A DNA stretch of 64,000 nucleotides from Phoronis australis (lineage: Eukaryota; Phoronida; Phoronidae). Shown here piece by piece: positions 26,701-35,597 of the stretch. The stretch lies in the NCBI GenBank assembly GCA_002633005.1, contig NMRA01000085.1:736619-800618 (forward strand), given 5' to 3'. The first letter of the stretch is position 1, and the number at the start of each line of letters is the position of its first letter. The notes below the pieces were generated by a model. It ran no database searches. It was not told where the DNA came from and saw nothing but the letters and a program-made list of their open reading frames with translations. The position numbers and the translations under genes are program-made.

Positions 26701-29700
26701 GAAAACACATCAAGGTGAATTCTTACATAATTCAAATTCTCAATGTAATGCATATTCATAAATAAGTTTTTAAGTGGTAATGATTAAGTGGTTTGTGAAC
26801 ATTCACCAATTAGACATTACGTAGCTTTGTGTAGTCTGCGAATATTCATCAAAATTGGTTGACAACACAATATTTTCATGTTAAATTCCCTGCTTTGTTG
26901 TCCAATAATTAGTTCAGCAAACAATTGTTGAATGAGGAAATCTTACAGTAAAATGTCAAAATTTTCAAATAAAATTAATTGCCTGAGTTTATATTTTGAA
27001 TAAGCTCACAGTCGGTCGAGCTGCACATTTTTCCAAGACTCTTTTTCCTGTTGCTATGCATTGTACAAAACTTGTACATGGCACAGCATTCATTCGGTTC
27101 TACATGTCTTCTGAAAAACGAGAGAAAACGGAACAATCGGAGAGATTTCACTGTTATTTGAATTTGCTCATTGATTATTTTTTAGTCAGGAAATAATATT
27201 TCTACGTAACGAACTTCGTCAATCAACAGTTTGTCTTTTCTAAAACATTTTGTAGTGGGTAAAGATTTATTGTTATCATTTCGATTAATATCTTATTTAT
27301 GAACTCATGCACCAAGAAACTGTTCATAATCTTCTTGAGGTACAACGTGTTAATGACAGCCTTAACTTATCTCTTATAGAACAGGAAACCCTCGTACGAA
27401 CCGCATTTCCCCAGTGGTTCATCAGTACCGCCACCGCCAACAACGCCGCGATCACCAAGCAGCTATGTGAATCTTAAAAATTTAAACGGTTACAAATGGT
27501 AGGTTGCTGAACGATTGTTCAGCATTCTGCATATACATGTAGTGTGGTTGTGTGAACGACCGTTCAGCGTACACGTGTCATGTCGTGTGAACGTTTCTGT
27601 TGTGTGTGTCCTGTTGAGTTGAGGTTTATGCAGCGGATTGTGAATACTAATGCCCGCATTGCAGGTTGTTCTGGGGCTGTTATAAATGAGAGTGAAAAGT
27701 TTCTGTAATTCTGGGACAAGTAATAGATTACCTCCCCAATCAACATGTGTGAAATTAGAACTGTACCTCTTGGACACATTTTCTCTTGAATATGTCTCTT
27801 TGACTCGTCTCTAGGGCTCGTTATCTCTTGGACTCGTCTCTTAGACATGTTGTCTCTAGGACACATTGTCTTTTGGACATGTTTCTGTGACATGTTTTCT
27901 CTGGGACATGTTGTCTCTTAGACTCTTTGTCTCTTGGACTCTTTGTCTCTTGGACGCGTTGTCTCTTAGACGCGTTGTCTCTTGAACGCATTGTCTCTTG
28001 GAGGCGTTGTCTCTTGGAGGCGTTGTCTCTTGGAGGCGTTGTCTCTTGGACGCGTTGTCTCTTGGACGCGTTGTTTCTTGGATGCATTGTCTCTTGGGAC
28101 ACGTTTTCTCTTGGACATGTCTTGTGAGCATGTTGTTCAATTTCCTCCTATGTCAAATCTCAACCACTGCTTCTTAACACCGTGTGTCAACACCTTGTCG
28201 CACCTAGGTGCTTTAGTGTGATCTCGTAAATGGGACAAAAACCCGAGTGGGAATCAACTAAGCATGAAAAAAATAATTAAAATTTCCTATGTGCAGTGTT
28301 GTGGCATTTGTTTTTATCCAAAGTTGCTACAATTTATTATGAAAATGTTAAGAAGCACTCGCACTTTTGAGAATGAGTATTCATCTCTGCTATGTAAGCC
28401 TCACTCATATTGCTGCACACTTGCATGTCAACCCTAGACACATACTTCTGTTACAGGCAGAACTTCACAGCGCACGCATTGTTATATCGCCGCATTTGTT
28501 TTATTTCCTTTATTCTCTCTCACTCCTGTTTTTGTCAATTTACCGATTTTAGAGTTTGCCACCCAAACCTGTGGGCACTTCTAGCCCACCACACTACTTC
28601 AACCGTCAGATTTCGACACCCACACTGTTGGCTACCCGCCCTCTCCCAGAACCAGGAATCGCTTCGTCCAGCCTCACCCGTCACGAGAGCTTGAACCGCA
28701 GTGGCACGAGAGCTCCCCACGGTGGTCGCCGTCCTTCCCTCCCTGCCCTACCAGCTGCGGCAATGCAAGCGTTTCCATGGTAACCACTACAGGCCTTGCC
28801 AAGGGTGGCTGTGGTTCACTGGCTTGTTTTGGCACATAGCTGTTCTCCCTGCTTACTAACGTTGCCAAGCAATTTCAAGGTGTCAGAAACTATCATTTGG
28901 ATAATACTGAGATTGTTGAATACTCTGAGGTGGCACTTTCAATTGGTCTGTGGGTCCCTTCTTCCCAAGACGGATTCAAATCATGTACGTTGTATGCATT
29001 AAGTAAATCGGGCAATATATTACAACACTGTCTGGGCCTGCATAGGTGGATCCAGGGGGTTCCCATGATTTTAGTGATATCATATGTAGAATTTTCAAAT
29101 TGTTGACTTGGACCCCCTTGGAAATCCTTGATCCAACCCCCCTTTTAAAAATCGTTGATCCTGGCTTACCCATCCAAGTAGACGGGTTGCAGTTCTCTAC
29201 AAACCATCTGAACCATTTTACAAGTTTCAGCGTAGCTTGACTGTTTTTTTGTATTACAGTCTGGTGTGAGATTTGTTTGCATTATTGCAGCCATCTTGGG
29301 AACTTTCACCGTACATTTTACCTGTGGTGTTATTCAGGTGTTTATTTCAATCTTGCTTGCCTACCGCATGGTTGCTGCCCTTGGGTCACATTCTCTGATC
29401 AGATGTGTGTGGCCAACGTGTGGGGTGCCGATACTGTCAGAACAGTTACCCCATAACCCTTCACCATTCTAGTTGTTATGTCACATTATTCCATCTGGAT
29501 CTTCAGATGTAAGACACACCGTGATTGCTGGTTTTGGTCACATGGGCAAGCTAAATCGGTCTCTCACCTGTAAAAAAGAAAGAATTTCCGCATGAATTAA
29601 GATGCCTAAATTACAGCCCTATTGACCTCGAAGGCATTTCGTAATCAACTTTTTGTGCGTTTCTTGGAAAGGTTTCGTTTATTAAGGAAAAAGTTACCAC

Positions 29701-32700
29701 ACCATTCCTAGTTAATGCCTGGCATAAAATTTTATGTAGCAGATGTTCAGAGGCCAAAAGTGTACAGCTTCGAATTGATTATATAATAAAGTGACTTAAA
29801 ACGTTGGAACGTCCCAAAATAACGCTTATCAGCTCTGCTGTGGATACAGTCACATGATCTCATAACTTGGGCAAACTAACCAATGTCTTTCATCTTTAAG
29901 GTTACGTGGCCTTGTCACCTGTTCTGTCTGATATCGATTTTCACCATTGCTTAATGCTTATCCAACTGGTGCGGCAACGTCATTGACTCGTGTTGGATGT
30001 TTATCTCAGTGTCCGGAATTTTATAAATAAATTTTTAATGCAGTTTTAGGTTAGGTGTTTGCAGTTTTGTACAAAAACAGCAAAATTCACGTCTACACAT
30101 GTCTGTAAAACTTTTGATATGTTTTTAAGTTTTGTTTTTGGTCAAGTTTTTTATACTGTTGTCAGTGTCTTACTTATAAGTTAGGTTCAGTTTGTAAGAT
30201 TAGAAACTTTGATATATGTCTTTGGCTTTTTGATATCTTTAAAATTTCTTGCTTTGCAGGTTCGTTGGTGAGTTGAGTCGAGACCAAGCCATGCATAAGC
30301 TTGAGCACATGGGCAGTGGGACATTTTGCGTCAGAGAGAGTAATAACCCGCAGAGGAGGGGACAGTACGCCATCAGTATCAAGTAAGGCCAAGTCATGAT
30401 AAGGATCTAAACAGGGATGACTTTCCGAGCAGACTGTTTAATCGCAGAAGGCAAAGGTCGTGAAAAATGCGTGAATACAACATTGTACAAACCTCAGTTT
30501 TAAGCAATGATAAATGTGGTTGCCGAATCTGAAGCTTGTCATTTTGACAACCTGATTTCAAATATAAGCTATGCGACATTTTTATGCTGACACTGACTTC
30601 AGAGCAGTAGGTACACCACTGAATGGTGTTGTTACGACTTTGCACTTCTTTAAAATTTGATAAAAACATTCAGGTCTTCATCTCCTTTTCACGAAACAAT
30701 TGGAAATTTACAATGAGCCCACTTTTTCTTGTTTTTTGTTTGAAAATGTTGTTTGCTAAATAAATCTGGATCTGGTCAAGTACACGATCAATGTCTTCTG
30801 CTACCAAGGTAATGCACTGATGTAACGCCTGCTGCCACCTTGTGAGTGGGAGGAATACTTGCAAGTAGTGCCTGCTGCCACCTTCTGAGTGAAGGGCAAC
30901 TCACAGGTAGTTTGTTAGTGAGAGCAGTCAATAAAAGCCATCAGGTTATATGTATGATTAGAGGCAATAGTTTGGACTGTTTTCCTCTAGTTTTGAATTG
31001 TATTGTTCAACTGTTTTAGGTTTGGCTCCTCGGTTAAACACATCAAGGTTAACTCCCAATCAGATGGAACATTCTTCTTGGCGGACTGTAAAATGTTCCG
31101 AAGTATACCGGTGAGTAGACCACACTGTTCCGTCTGCCAAAGACATTTTGTCAAATTTGAAGGCATTAGTAACTAAAGTAACTGAATGCCATTTTTTGAT
31201 AAATCAAATATTTGAAGTTCTGGCAATTTCGATATATGAAGTAGTCAAAATTCAGACATTAATTTTGTGAAATCATAAGTTAGTGATAAGGGAATGTGAA
31301 AAATATTGATCTCTGGGTAATATTGATCTCTGGGTAATATTTAATTTTGATCGCAGGTGGTTAATTGTAAGTATGGATTGGGTGATTCCACTTTGAAAAA
31401 TACTTTGAATTTCCTTTCTGCTAAGCTGTACCTATTTATTTATTTATTTATTTATTATTGTGATGTTTAAAATGAGGGTGGCCTCTTCAGTGATAGCACT
31501 GCTTTCCAAGAGGGCCCTCAACAATAAAAACAGTAATATTATAATGAAGTAATAAAACAACAATGAAATATACGTAATAAAGATACAATTAAAACAGGTT
31601 TGGCAGCTCCATATGAGCTGACTCGTGAATGAGACGGTGTGGCCACCTGCTGGCCGTTCTACAATGCATTCTCTTTTGTCATCTCCAGGAGCTTGTGGAG
31701 TACTACCAACAGAACTCTTTAGGCTACAGTTTTCAAGAACTTGACACGAAGCTGTTGGTTCCTTACAGAGAGGCCATAGAGAAGCTGCAGGGTAAGAATT
31801 TCTTAGAAATAACAATAATATTGCTGATCTGTCGCTCTTTCTAAGAAAAGTGTCGTGTTTTTGGGTCAAAACAAAATGAATAAATATCGGCCAACAGCAT
31901 GTTAGATTAATAGATTTTGATTTTAGGATGTTTATAGTTGTATTTTCCTGATGCTGATTAAAAAGACTAGCTTAAACATTATTCCATATTAACGTGAAAA
32001 TTTATAAAGATAAGTGTTTAGCTTTTATCACAAAACAAGTTCATTTGACTGATGGATACGTGATGTTGATAAGTTCTTCGATCACAGTCAATTGGTTATG
32101 TACCAGTTAACGTTTTCGGCCGTGGGTCAAACTAATGATGCTGCGAGTGGTTTGGACACGCGATGTCATCCTTACAGGCTGTGGGGACATCTATCGGCCG
32201 TCTCGTCTGCTCCTAGTGCGCTTCAGTGCCGTAGATATCTGGCTTCTGACCAATGTCTATTCATGCAGGAGGCACATTGTTTTTAATGTGAAAATCTTCC
32301 CAGTTGTTAAAATAGTGTGACAGGATTTAATTGTCCTGATCAAAATGCATCATGTGATCGGTAAAATTCTGTCACAGGATTGTTGAGATGACCGATAGAT
32401 GTCCCCACAGCCTATAAGGATGAAACATGCATCCAATCCACTCACTACATCATTAGTTCGACAAGAGCTGTAGAACTCATAGCCAAAAACGTTAACCAGT
32501 GTGTAACTCATTGACTTTTCGAAGAACTTTTCAATGTAATGTTTAACTTTTTGACTATTGATTTCTTGGTGTGAAAGGTTGCTGTTCATTAAATAAGCCA
32601 GCACAGTTAGCAGACAGCCTAGACTTTTGAACCCGTGTCAGAGGTTAAAGTTCTCCAATTAACACCATCCTGTACTAATTGGTTATTGTTTATTAGGTCC

Positions 32701-33636
32701 AGGCCAGGCAGCAGCCCACAGCGATGTGCTGAGTTATGCTGAAGTCAGTTACGACTATGCTGCTACGGCAACGAACCAGCTTGACCTTCGCCGCGGTGAC
32801 CGCGTCGCAATCACCAGCAAAGCTGGTGGCGGCAAAGGTTGGTGGAAAGGGAGGCTGAATGGCAAGGTAAGTATTCTAGCATGCAGTTGTTTTGTGGGAG
32901 TAACTTGTGAATTACCACATTCTCCGATAATATTTGGCCACACTTTTGCTGGTGACGTTTCAGTTTTTTGGACTTGGAAAGTGCCAGCCTTTGTTTACCT
33001 TTCCTCTTTGTTAGCGATTGGAGATTTATAAAAAAATGCGTTAAAGGTTGTGAAAACAAGACTTAACACAAATAGGTCACTTGCATAAGCTCATAAAGTC
33101 CAGACTGTACATGAAAAACTAGCGTGTCTGTAAGACGTCATGCCTAATTCCTGTTGGGCAGTAACAGGTTAGCACCGTTGTGCAAAGGGAAGTGGGACAA
33201 AAAATCACCTTGTTTCTTATCTTGCGAAATGTCTATTTCAAATACTATGTGTCAGTTGCTATGGACAAACCTCATGCAGTGACCCTCAGTTCTATATAGA
33301 AGGTGATACTGTGTGTTGTCCACGTTACAAAGTAAAGTAGACAGGTGGTATTAATGCCTTTTGTTGTGCTCCAGGTGTGCTTAGGATAAACAACTGGTCC
33401 CAATGCACTGATCACCTGGTTATGACTCGTTGGTGCCCTCAGCATGGGGCTCTGCTGGGGTCTTCTAATCTGTCCATTTCTTAAGGCAAAATTCATAAAT
33501 TAGCTAGACACTGGCAATGTGGTCAAGTAATTCATTCACCACACACAGTACGACGGTTTCATTTTTCTTACAGACTGGTTATTTTCCATTGGCTTATGTT
33601 GAAGAGGAAGAAGACAGACCCTTTGTTGGAGAATAA
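1837..33636 (+). CDS. vav: Vav-type Rho/Rac guanine nucleotide exchange factor (5' partial, 23 exons)
   Basis: Vav proteins are tyrosine-kinase-controlled exchange factors that load GTP on Rac/Rho GTPases at the plasma membrane. Exons: 1837-1895, 3225-3296, 3716-3793, 5671-5746, 6137-6244, 7636-7905, 8221-8316, 9385-9456, 10220-10312, 12323-12414, 13136-13181, 18382-18471, 19549-19658, 20402-20535, 21809-22068, 22443-22505, 27380-27498, 28555-28779, 30260-30382, 31020-31110, 31689-31791, 32697-32866 and 33574-33636. All junctions are GT-AG, and phases agree across the full 2613 nt (871 codons with the TAA). Domain order is acidic tyrosine region, DH, PH, C1, SH3, proline-rich linker, SH2, SH3, which is diagnostic of Vav. 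The calponin-homology part is missing because the window starts inside the gene. Oddities are a duplicated acidic exon, a C1 lacking one set of zinc ligands, and an unusually long SH3-SH2 linker. Splice sites were read by eye, without transcripts. Confidence 0.95.
1943..2026. repeat. Foldback hairpin element, copy 1
   Basis: Imperfect inverted repeats of about 31 bp (left from TACAGGGATCC, right ending CCTTGTA) around a loop of about 20 bases. The core is GAGAACCGGTTT against AAACTGGCTCTC. Copies 2 and 3 are at 7216-7269 and 9571-9635. Confidence 0.7.
4071..4094. other. Assembly gap (24 Ns)
   Basis: A run of 24 undetermined bases in the intron between the third and fourth acidic-region exons of Vav. 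No splice site is affected. Its true length is unknown, so another duplicated acidic exon could in principle be hidden here. Confidence 0.99.
5144..5290 (+). repeat. Dispersed repeat copy (family of 19749-19943)
   Basis: Contains cccataatccaatatcccaa, cctcactgaccaatcacttc, then gtaaggtcttcaac and aaacactcgcct, in the same order as the reverse complement of the copy at 19749-19943. It lies in the Vav intron before the last acidic exon. Confidence 0.75.
6137..10312 (+). CDS. vav: Vav DH (Dbl-homology) catalytic domain, 5 exons
   Basis: Exons 6137-6244, 7636-7905, 8221-8316, 9385-9456 and 10220-10312, all phase 0 at both ends. The DH domain is the helical bundle that expels GDP from Rac/Rho. 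The first conserved region is visible as [16 protein letters not shown], the second in the 270-nt exon (FFIKPL through [13 protein letters not shown]), and the third as [19 protein letters not shown], the most conserved DH motif. The last exon ends the domain with [16 protein letters not shown]. Length and spacing match other Vavs, so catalytic activity is expected. Both edges of the last exon have been locally duplicated (10128-10243 and 10279-10455), so its exact splicing deserves a transcript check. Confidence 0.95.
7216..7269. repeat. Foldback hairpin element, copy 2
   Basis: A perfect 16-bp inverted repeat, TTTTGAGAACCAGTTT (7216-7231) and its complement AAACTGGTTCTCAAAA (7254-7269), around a 22-base loop. 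It shares its core with the hairpins at 1943-2026 and 9571-9635. Confidence 0.75.
9571..9635. repeat. Foldback hairpin element, copy 3
   Basis: Perfect 12-bp arms GAGAACCAGTTT (9590-9601) and AAACTGGTTCTC (9624-9635). The upstream flank (aatagttacttacaggtatc) matches that of copy 1 (aatagtgacttacagggatc), so the two share more than the hairpin and descend from one element. Confidence 0.72.
10128..10243 (+). repeat. 58-bp tandem duplication across the acceptor of a Vav DH exon
   Basis: Two copies (10128-10185 and 10186-10243), identical except for one C/T. Each contains the pyrimidine tract, the CAG acceptor and the first 24 bases of the exon (GAC CTA ... GAG). The first copy is followed by gtctgt, a possible donor, so it could act as an in-frame 8-codon micro-exon that repeats DLALYVNE. 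Reading straight through both copies shifts the frame. Confidence 0.95.
10279..10455 (+). repeat. 59-bp unit in three tandem copies across the donor of the same exon
   Basis: Units at 10279-10337, 10338-10396 and 10397-10455, identical by eye. Each includes the last 34 bases of the exon and the gtgagt donor. The first copy supplies the true exon end at 10312; the other two are decoy exon ends in the intron. Confidence 0.95.
12323..19658 (+). CDS. vav: Vav PH domain, 4 exons
   Basis: Exons 12323-12414, 13136-13181, 18382-18471 and 19549-19658. The translation reads from [15 protein letters not shown] through [16 protein letters not shown] and ends with the helix containing [12 protein letters not shown]. 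The invariant PH tryptophan is present in that helix. In Vav the PH domain packs on the DH domain and helps position it at membranes. The second exon is only 46 nt and is followed by a 5.2-kb intron (13182-18381), the longest in this gene, which contains a minisatellite at 17150-17475. Confidence 0.92.
17150..17475. repeat. Degenerate minisatellite in the long Vav intron
   Basis: About ten irregular units of roughly 30 bases built on tgtacattagacatgtct and a 'cagccatt' or 'ctgcc' spacer. All three frames are open over parts of it, which explains the spurious Cys/His-rich and Asn/Val-rich translations. Confidence 0.85.
18536..18920. repeat. Inverted minisatellite around a tRNA-like core
   Basis: The left arm (18536-18616) has about three to four units of tcttggtctatttacactga. 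The right arm (18704-18920) has about ten 22-bp units of the reverse complement (ggtgtaaatagaccaagagg). The spacer contains a tRNA-like sequence. The arms could pair into a long hairpin in DNA or RNA. Confidence 0.9.
18612..18680 (+). repeat. tRNA-derived (SINE-like) core
   Basis: A-box-like TGGTGTAGTGG at 18618-18628 and B-box-like GGTTGAAATCC at 18657-18667, spaced as in RNA polymerase III type 2 promoters. The cloverleaf looks decayed and I cannot assign an anticodon, so this is a SINE head and not a tRNA gene. Confidence 0.65.
19749..19943 (-). repeat. Dispersed repeat copy with internal 21-bp tandem repeats
   Basis: The reverse complement reads cccataatccaacattccaa, then cctcac and ccaatcacttca, and matches copies at 5144-5290, 23945-24080 and 24999-25134. 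Positions 19850-19940 hold four units of gataaattatgggatagaatt. Confidence 0.8.
20402..21880 (+). CDS. vav: Vav C1 (cysteine-rich) domain, atypical
   Basis: Encoded by exon 20402-20535 and the start of exon 21809-22068. A standard C1 is H-X12-C-X2-C-X13/14-C-X2-C-X4-H-X2-C-X7-C and binds two zincs. Here [18 protein letters not shown] and the later HKEC are clear, so the site made by the first two cysteines, the second histidine and the fifth cysteine is intact. The other site is not: the first histidine position is Phe (NGFDF), the fourth cysteine is Thr (CQKT), and the last cysteine is not at its usual spacing, with the nearest Cys four residues after HKEC. The joined codon at the splice (A|AG) gives Lys. 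Vav C1 domains support GEF activity rather than classical diacylglycerol binding, so a one-zinc fold is conceivable. A sequencing error or a missed alternative exon is not excluded. Confidence 0.85.
20648..20777. repeat. Hairpin element with about 38-bp arms
   Basis: The left arm from 20662 (tatgtagaaaatcaaattaa...) and the right arm ending 20763 (...ttaattttctacata) are complementary apart from a 4-base indel and two mismatches; the loop is about 28 bases. It lies in the intron that splits the C1 domain. Confidence 0.85.
21955..22505 (+). CDS. vav: Vav N-terminal SH3 domain
   Basis: Encoded by the end of exon 21809-22068 and by exon 22443-22505. It begins RASYAYTG, continues with VDDVIELL and the tryptophan pair in SNWWEGR, and ends [11 protein letters not shown], a complete SH3 signature. 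Its place directly after C1 is that of the N-SH3 of other Vavs. A possible internal donor (GTGAGG at 21952, phase 0) could splice in frame to the acceptor at 22443. That would remove 39 residues, including the first half of this SH3, but its last exonic base is A rather than G, so it is a weak candidate. Confidence 0.9.
23129..23336 (+). repeat. Second dispersed family, copy 1
   Basis: Landmarks gcacacagtatggctgaca, gtgaaattct, tttggcaattattttgtg and ggagaattgatggagttcaa recur in the same order at 37217-37500. A weaker relative is at about 40180-40300. Confidence 0.55.
23610..25713 (+). repeat. 1.05-kb tandem duplication with an N at the junction
   Basis: Copy 1 (23610-24661) and copy 2 (24664-25713) differ by scattered substitutions and small indels, a few percent by eye. 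A single N at 24663 separates them. They carry matching open frames of 154 and 118 codons that differ at four amino acids, which is not a pattern of coding constraint. This is either a genuine duplication or two haplotypes placed in tandem by the assembler. It lies in the 4.9-kb Vav intron 22506-27379. Confidence 0.92.
27380..28779 (+). CDS. vav: Vav proline-rich linker between SH3 and SH2 (2 exons)
   Basis: Exons 27380-27498 (40 residues with the split codon) and 28555-28779 (75 residues). The first contains [11 protein letters not shown] and SSYVNLKN, where YVNL fits the Grb2-type SH2 recognition pattern Y-x-N. The second contains LPPKP, RPLPEP and RPSLPALP, all SH3-ligand-like. Both exons end in ..TG, and the SH2 exon begins with G, so either can be joined to SH2 and restore Trp. 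The 225-nt exon is therefore a phase-symmetric cassette. Its acceptor reads ttttagAG|TTTGCC. Only the downstream AG keeps the frame, because the upstream AG would create an immediate TGA. In vertebrate Vavs the SH3-SH2 linker is much shorter, so this is an extension whose partners are unknown. Confidence 0.8.
27768..28125. repeat. 16-bp minisatellite
   Basis: About 20 units of gcgttgtctcttggag and variants, most regular at 27940-28090. Since 16 is not a multiple of three, each frame reads a 16-residue period, giving long meaningless Arg/Glu/Thr-rich or Leu/Ser-rich open frames. It lies in the intron between the two linker exons of Vav. Confidence 0.92.
30260..31791 (+). CDS. vav: Vav SH2 domain, 3 exons
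   Basis: Exons 30260-30382, 31020-31110 and 31689-31791. The start [15 protein letters not shown] contains the alpha-A arginine. GTFCVRES holds the invariant phosphate-binding arginine of beta-B. VKHIKV gives the beta-D histidine, and [11 protein letters not shown] closes the domain. All main phosphotyrosine contacts are therefore present, and the domain should bind phosphorylated receptors or adaptors that bring Vav to kinases. Confidence 0.93.
30823..30906 (+). repeat. 42-bp direct repeat
   Basis: Two imperfect copies containing gcctgctgccacctt and gagtg, in the intron that splits the SH2 domain. Confidence 0.7.
31303..31336 (+). repeat. 17-bp perfect direct repeat
   Basis: atattgatctctgggta occurs twice back to back (31303-31319 and 31320-31336). 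Confidence 0.9.
31433..31457 (+). repeat. TATT tetranucleotide microsatellite
   Basis: About six tandem TATT units in a Vav intron. Confidence 0.9.
32071..32529. repeat. Large foldback element with arms of about 140 bp
   Basis: The left arm (32071-32204) runs aagttcttcg ... taacgttttcgg ... ctgtggggacatctatcgg. The right arm (32387-32529) carries the same landmarks in reverse complement (ccgatagatgtccccacag ... aaaacgttaa ... cgaagaactt). Arms are diverged by roughly a fifth, around a 180-base centre. It is probably an old foldback transposon in the intron before the last SH3. Confidence 0.82.
32697..33636 (+). CDS. vav: Vav C-terminal SH3 domain and stop
   Basis: Exons 32697-32866 and 33574-33636. 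SYDYAA corresponds to the ALYDY motif, [10 protein letters not shown] carries the tryptophans, and [13 protein letters not shown] completes the fold. The protein ends VGE with TAA at 33634-33636. The acidic run after the SH3 is like the C-terminal acidic ends of other Vavs. Confidence 0.93.
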
Positions 33637-34223
33637 GTCCTCGCTGAAGATTCTGCCACCTGTTGGCAACTTATGTTGTACAATACTCTAACAAGGCACG
33701 CGCTGTCTGGACATAGTCTCGAGGGGAGTGCCATCAACGAACCATTTAGAAGGTTATCAGCTCTATTTTCAATTCCACTAGTGCCTACTAGGTACCTTTA
33801 CTGTACATGCTGTGTTGACCCGTTAGTCTGCGGGATGTAATCCTCATTGTCAATCATTTGCTGTTAACTGCATTCGCATTTTGTAATTTTTCCTCATTTT
33901 TGTACTTTAAGAATTGCTGCACGCAGAATTATGAATTGATAGAATGATGTAAAATGTGCGTGAAACGAAAATTGAAGGATTATTAATTAGTTTTTGGAGT
34001 ACGATTTTTGCTACAAGTGCACTAAGGCACAACCACTTTTGAAAATCCTTGTGTATTCTACCCAATGTGTGGCTAAGTTTGAATTCTACTTGTTAAGTCT
34101 CTGACCTAAATGCAGTTGGTTGCAAGTCATAGCGATCATGTCAGGGACTGGTTTTGACCGATGCGACACTGTGAAATTTGCTGTGGTTCACAATCATGTA
34201 TTATCTGTGTGCGTTTCCTTGGA

Positions 34224-34262
34224 AATAAAACAAAACTCAACTGGCCAGAGTCGAGCAATAAA
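34224..34262 (+). terminator. Candidate Vav polyadenylation signals
   Basis: Two AATAAA hexamers, at 34224-34229 and 34257-34262, about 590-630 bases after the Vav stop. They are the first canonical signals I see downstream. No cleavage site can be confirmed without cDNA. Confidence 0.45.
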
Positions 34263-35570
34263 ACAGTCTGGTGTTTTGCAATAGAATAGACATGGTGTTG
34301 GAAAAAAAATCTGCCAGTCCCAAAAATGATGCTGGTTTCAAGTATAATTGCAATTTGATGTAATGTGGTCAGGTAACCGTGGATACCCTTGGAAACTGTA
34401 TAGTGCGTAGTTGTTAAGTTAAGTTAATTTATTAAACGCAAATTCACTGATGTACTTAAAAAGTAAAGGGGCATTTTGTAAATACTCCATATAATGTAAT
34501 CGCTGACCTTTTAATTAATAAGTCAACTTGCGAACGTATGTAATGGGAATGCCGTCAGTTCCTAGGATTAGTTGGTAGTATTGACCAGTAGACGAAAGAA
34601 GGGCTCGGGCAATGAATGATTTTCGAGAAACTGTAGTTTCGGAAATGGATGGATTATGCCGACATGTTCAGCGTATGTCGCAATGCTAAATAACTGCTTA
34701 ATATCAAATATTTGAAAGTGAAAACAATTGAAAAGTCTCGGCAGAAATCCTGCACGGAGGTTATGACTGTATAGACATCACCAAGTTCCCTATGCTTGTT
34801 CATGAGGTATATCTTGAATATCACCAGCCATCATAACGTAATATTAGCAGTTTATTTGTTAATATATACATAAATATACTTTATTTACAAATACAAATTT
34901 AAATGCTGTAAATACAACTCGTTTATCTTTCTAATAACTAAATCATTGCTAAACATTCTTCTACAGTAGCCTTAGCCGGGACTTTTACACACTGAACTCC
35001 TGGAAAAAAATTTTGTGACCAACGGAGTCCACCATTCATTCCACAAGTTCAGTCTTGTCTATAAAGGTGCAGAATATTCTACAATACAGACAAACGGTAT
35101 GAAGCCTTATGGCCTGCCTATTAATTATAACATCCACTTTTGAAAGGCTTATAATGCCGAATTCTACAAGTTCAATTGGGTCAACTGTTCTGGCTGATGT
35201 GGCCTAGGTGACAAAATTTCAAAAGCTTTGTTAAAATGCAACTGTAAATTTTATTTGGAGCTAATTCGGGCCACCTCTTATTCACTATGTTTGAGTACTT
35301 TATCAATAACATACATCTACTCCCCTTCACTTGAGATTAGCAAAAGCTCTACAGAGTTTAAATTAAGGACAAACTTAGCGACTTGAGCAAACAATACAAT
35401 AAACTGCAGTAACATATGAAAGGGACCTGAAATGAGCTAGGGTATTGTGTTTGAAAACTGGTTGCTCCTTTTTGCAAAACAGAGTCTGTTGTTCACAATG
35501 GATGTTATTTATGGCACAGTAATGTTGGCTCCAATTGGAGTGATGCAAAAATGGAAACATTTAATTATAC

Positions 35571-35597
35571 CAGGGCTTGGAATGACCAATGACAAAA
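35571..35597 (+). mobile_element. Fragment of the 49676-50183 element end
   Basis: Twenty-seven bases starting cagggcttggaatgaccaat are identical to the reverse complement of 50157-50183. I find no matching second end nearby, so this is a solo end or relic. Confidence 0.75.

Noticed and set aside
27821-28140. Arg/Glu/Thr-rich and Leu/Ser-rich frames near 28 kb
   Set aside because: Translation of a 16-bp minisatellite in different frames; no splice or domain support.
29046-29180. Possible small palindromic element (ggatccaggggg ... ggatccaa-like motifs)
   Set aside because: The arms could not be aligned convincingly, and no second copy was found.
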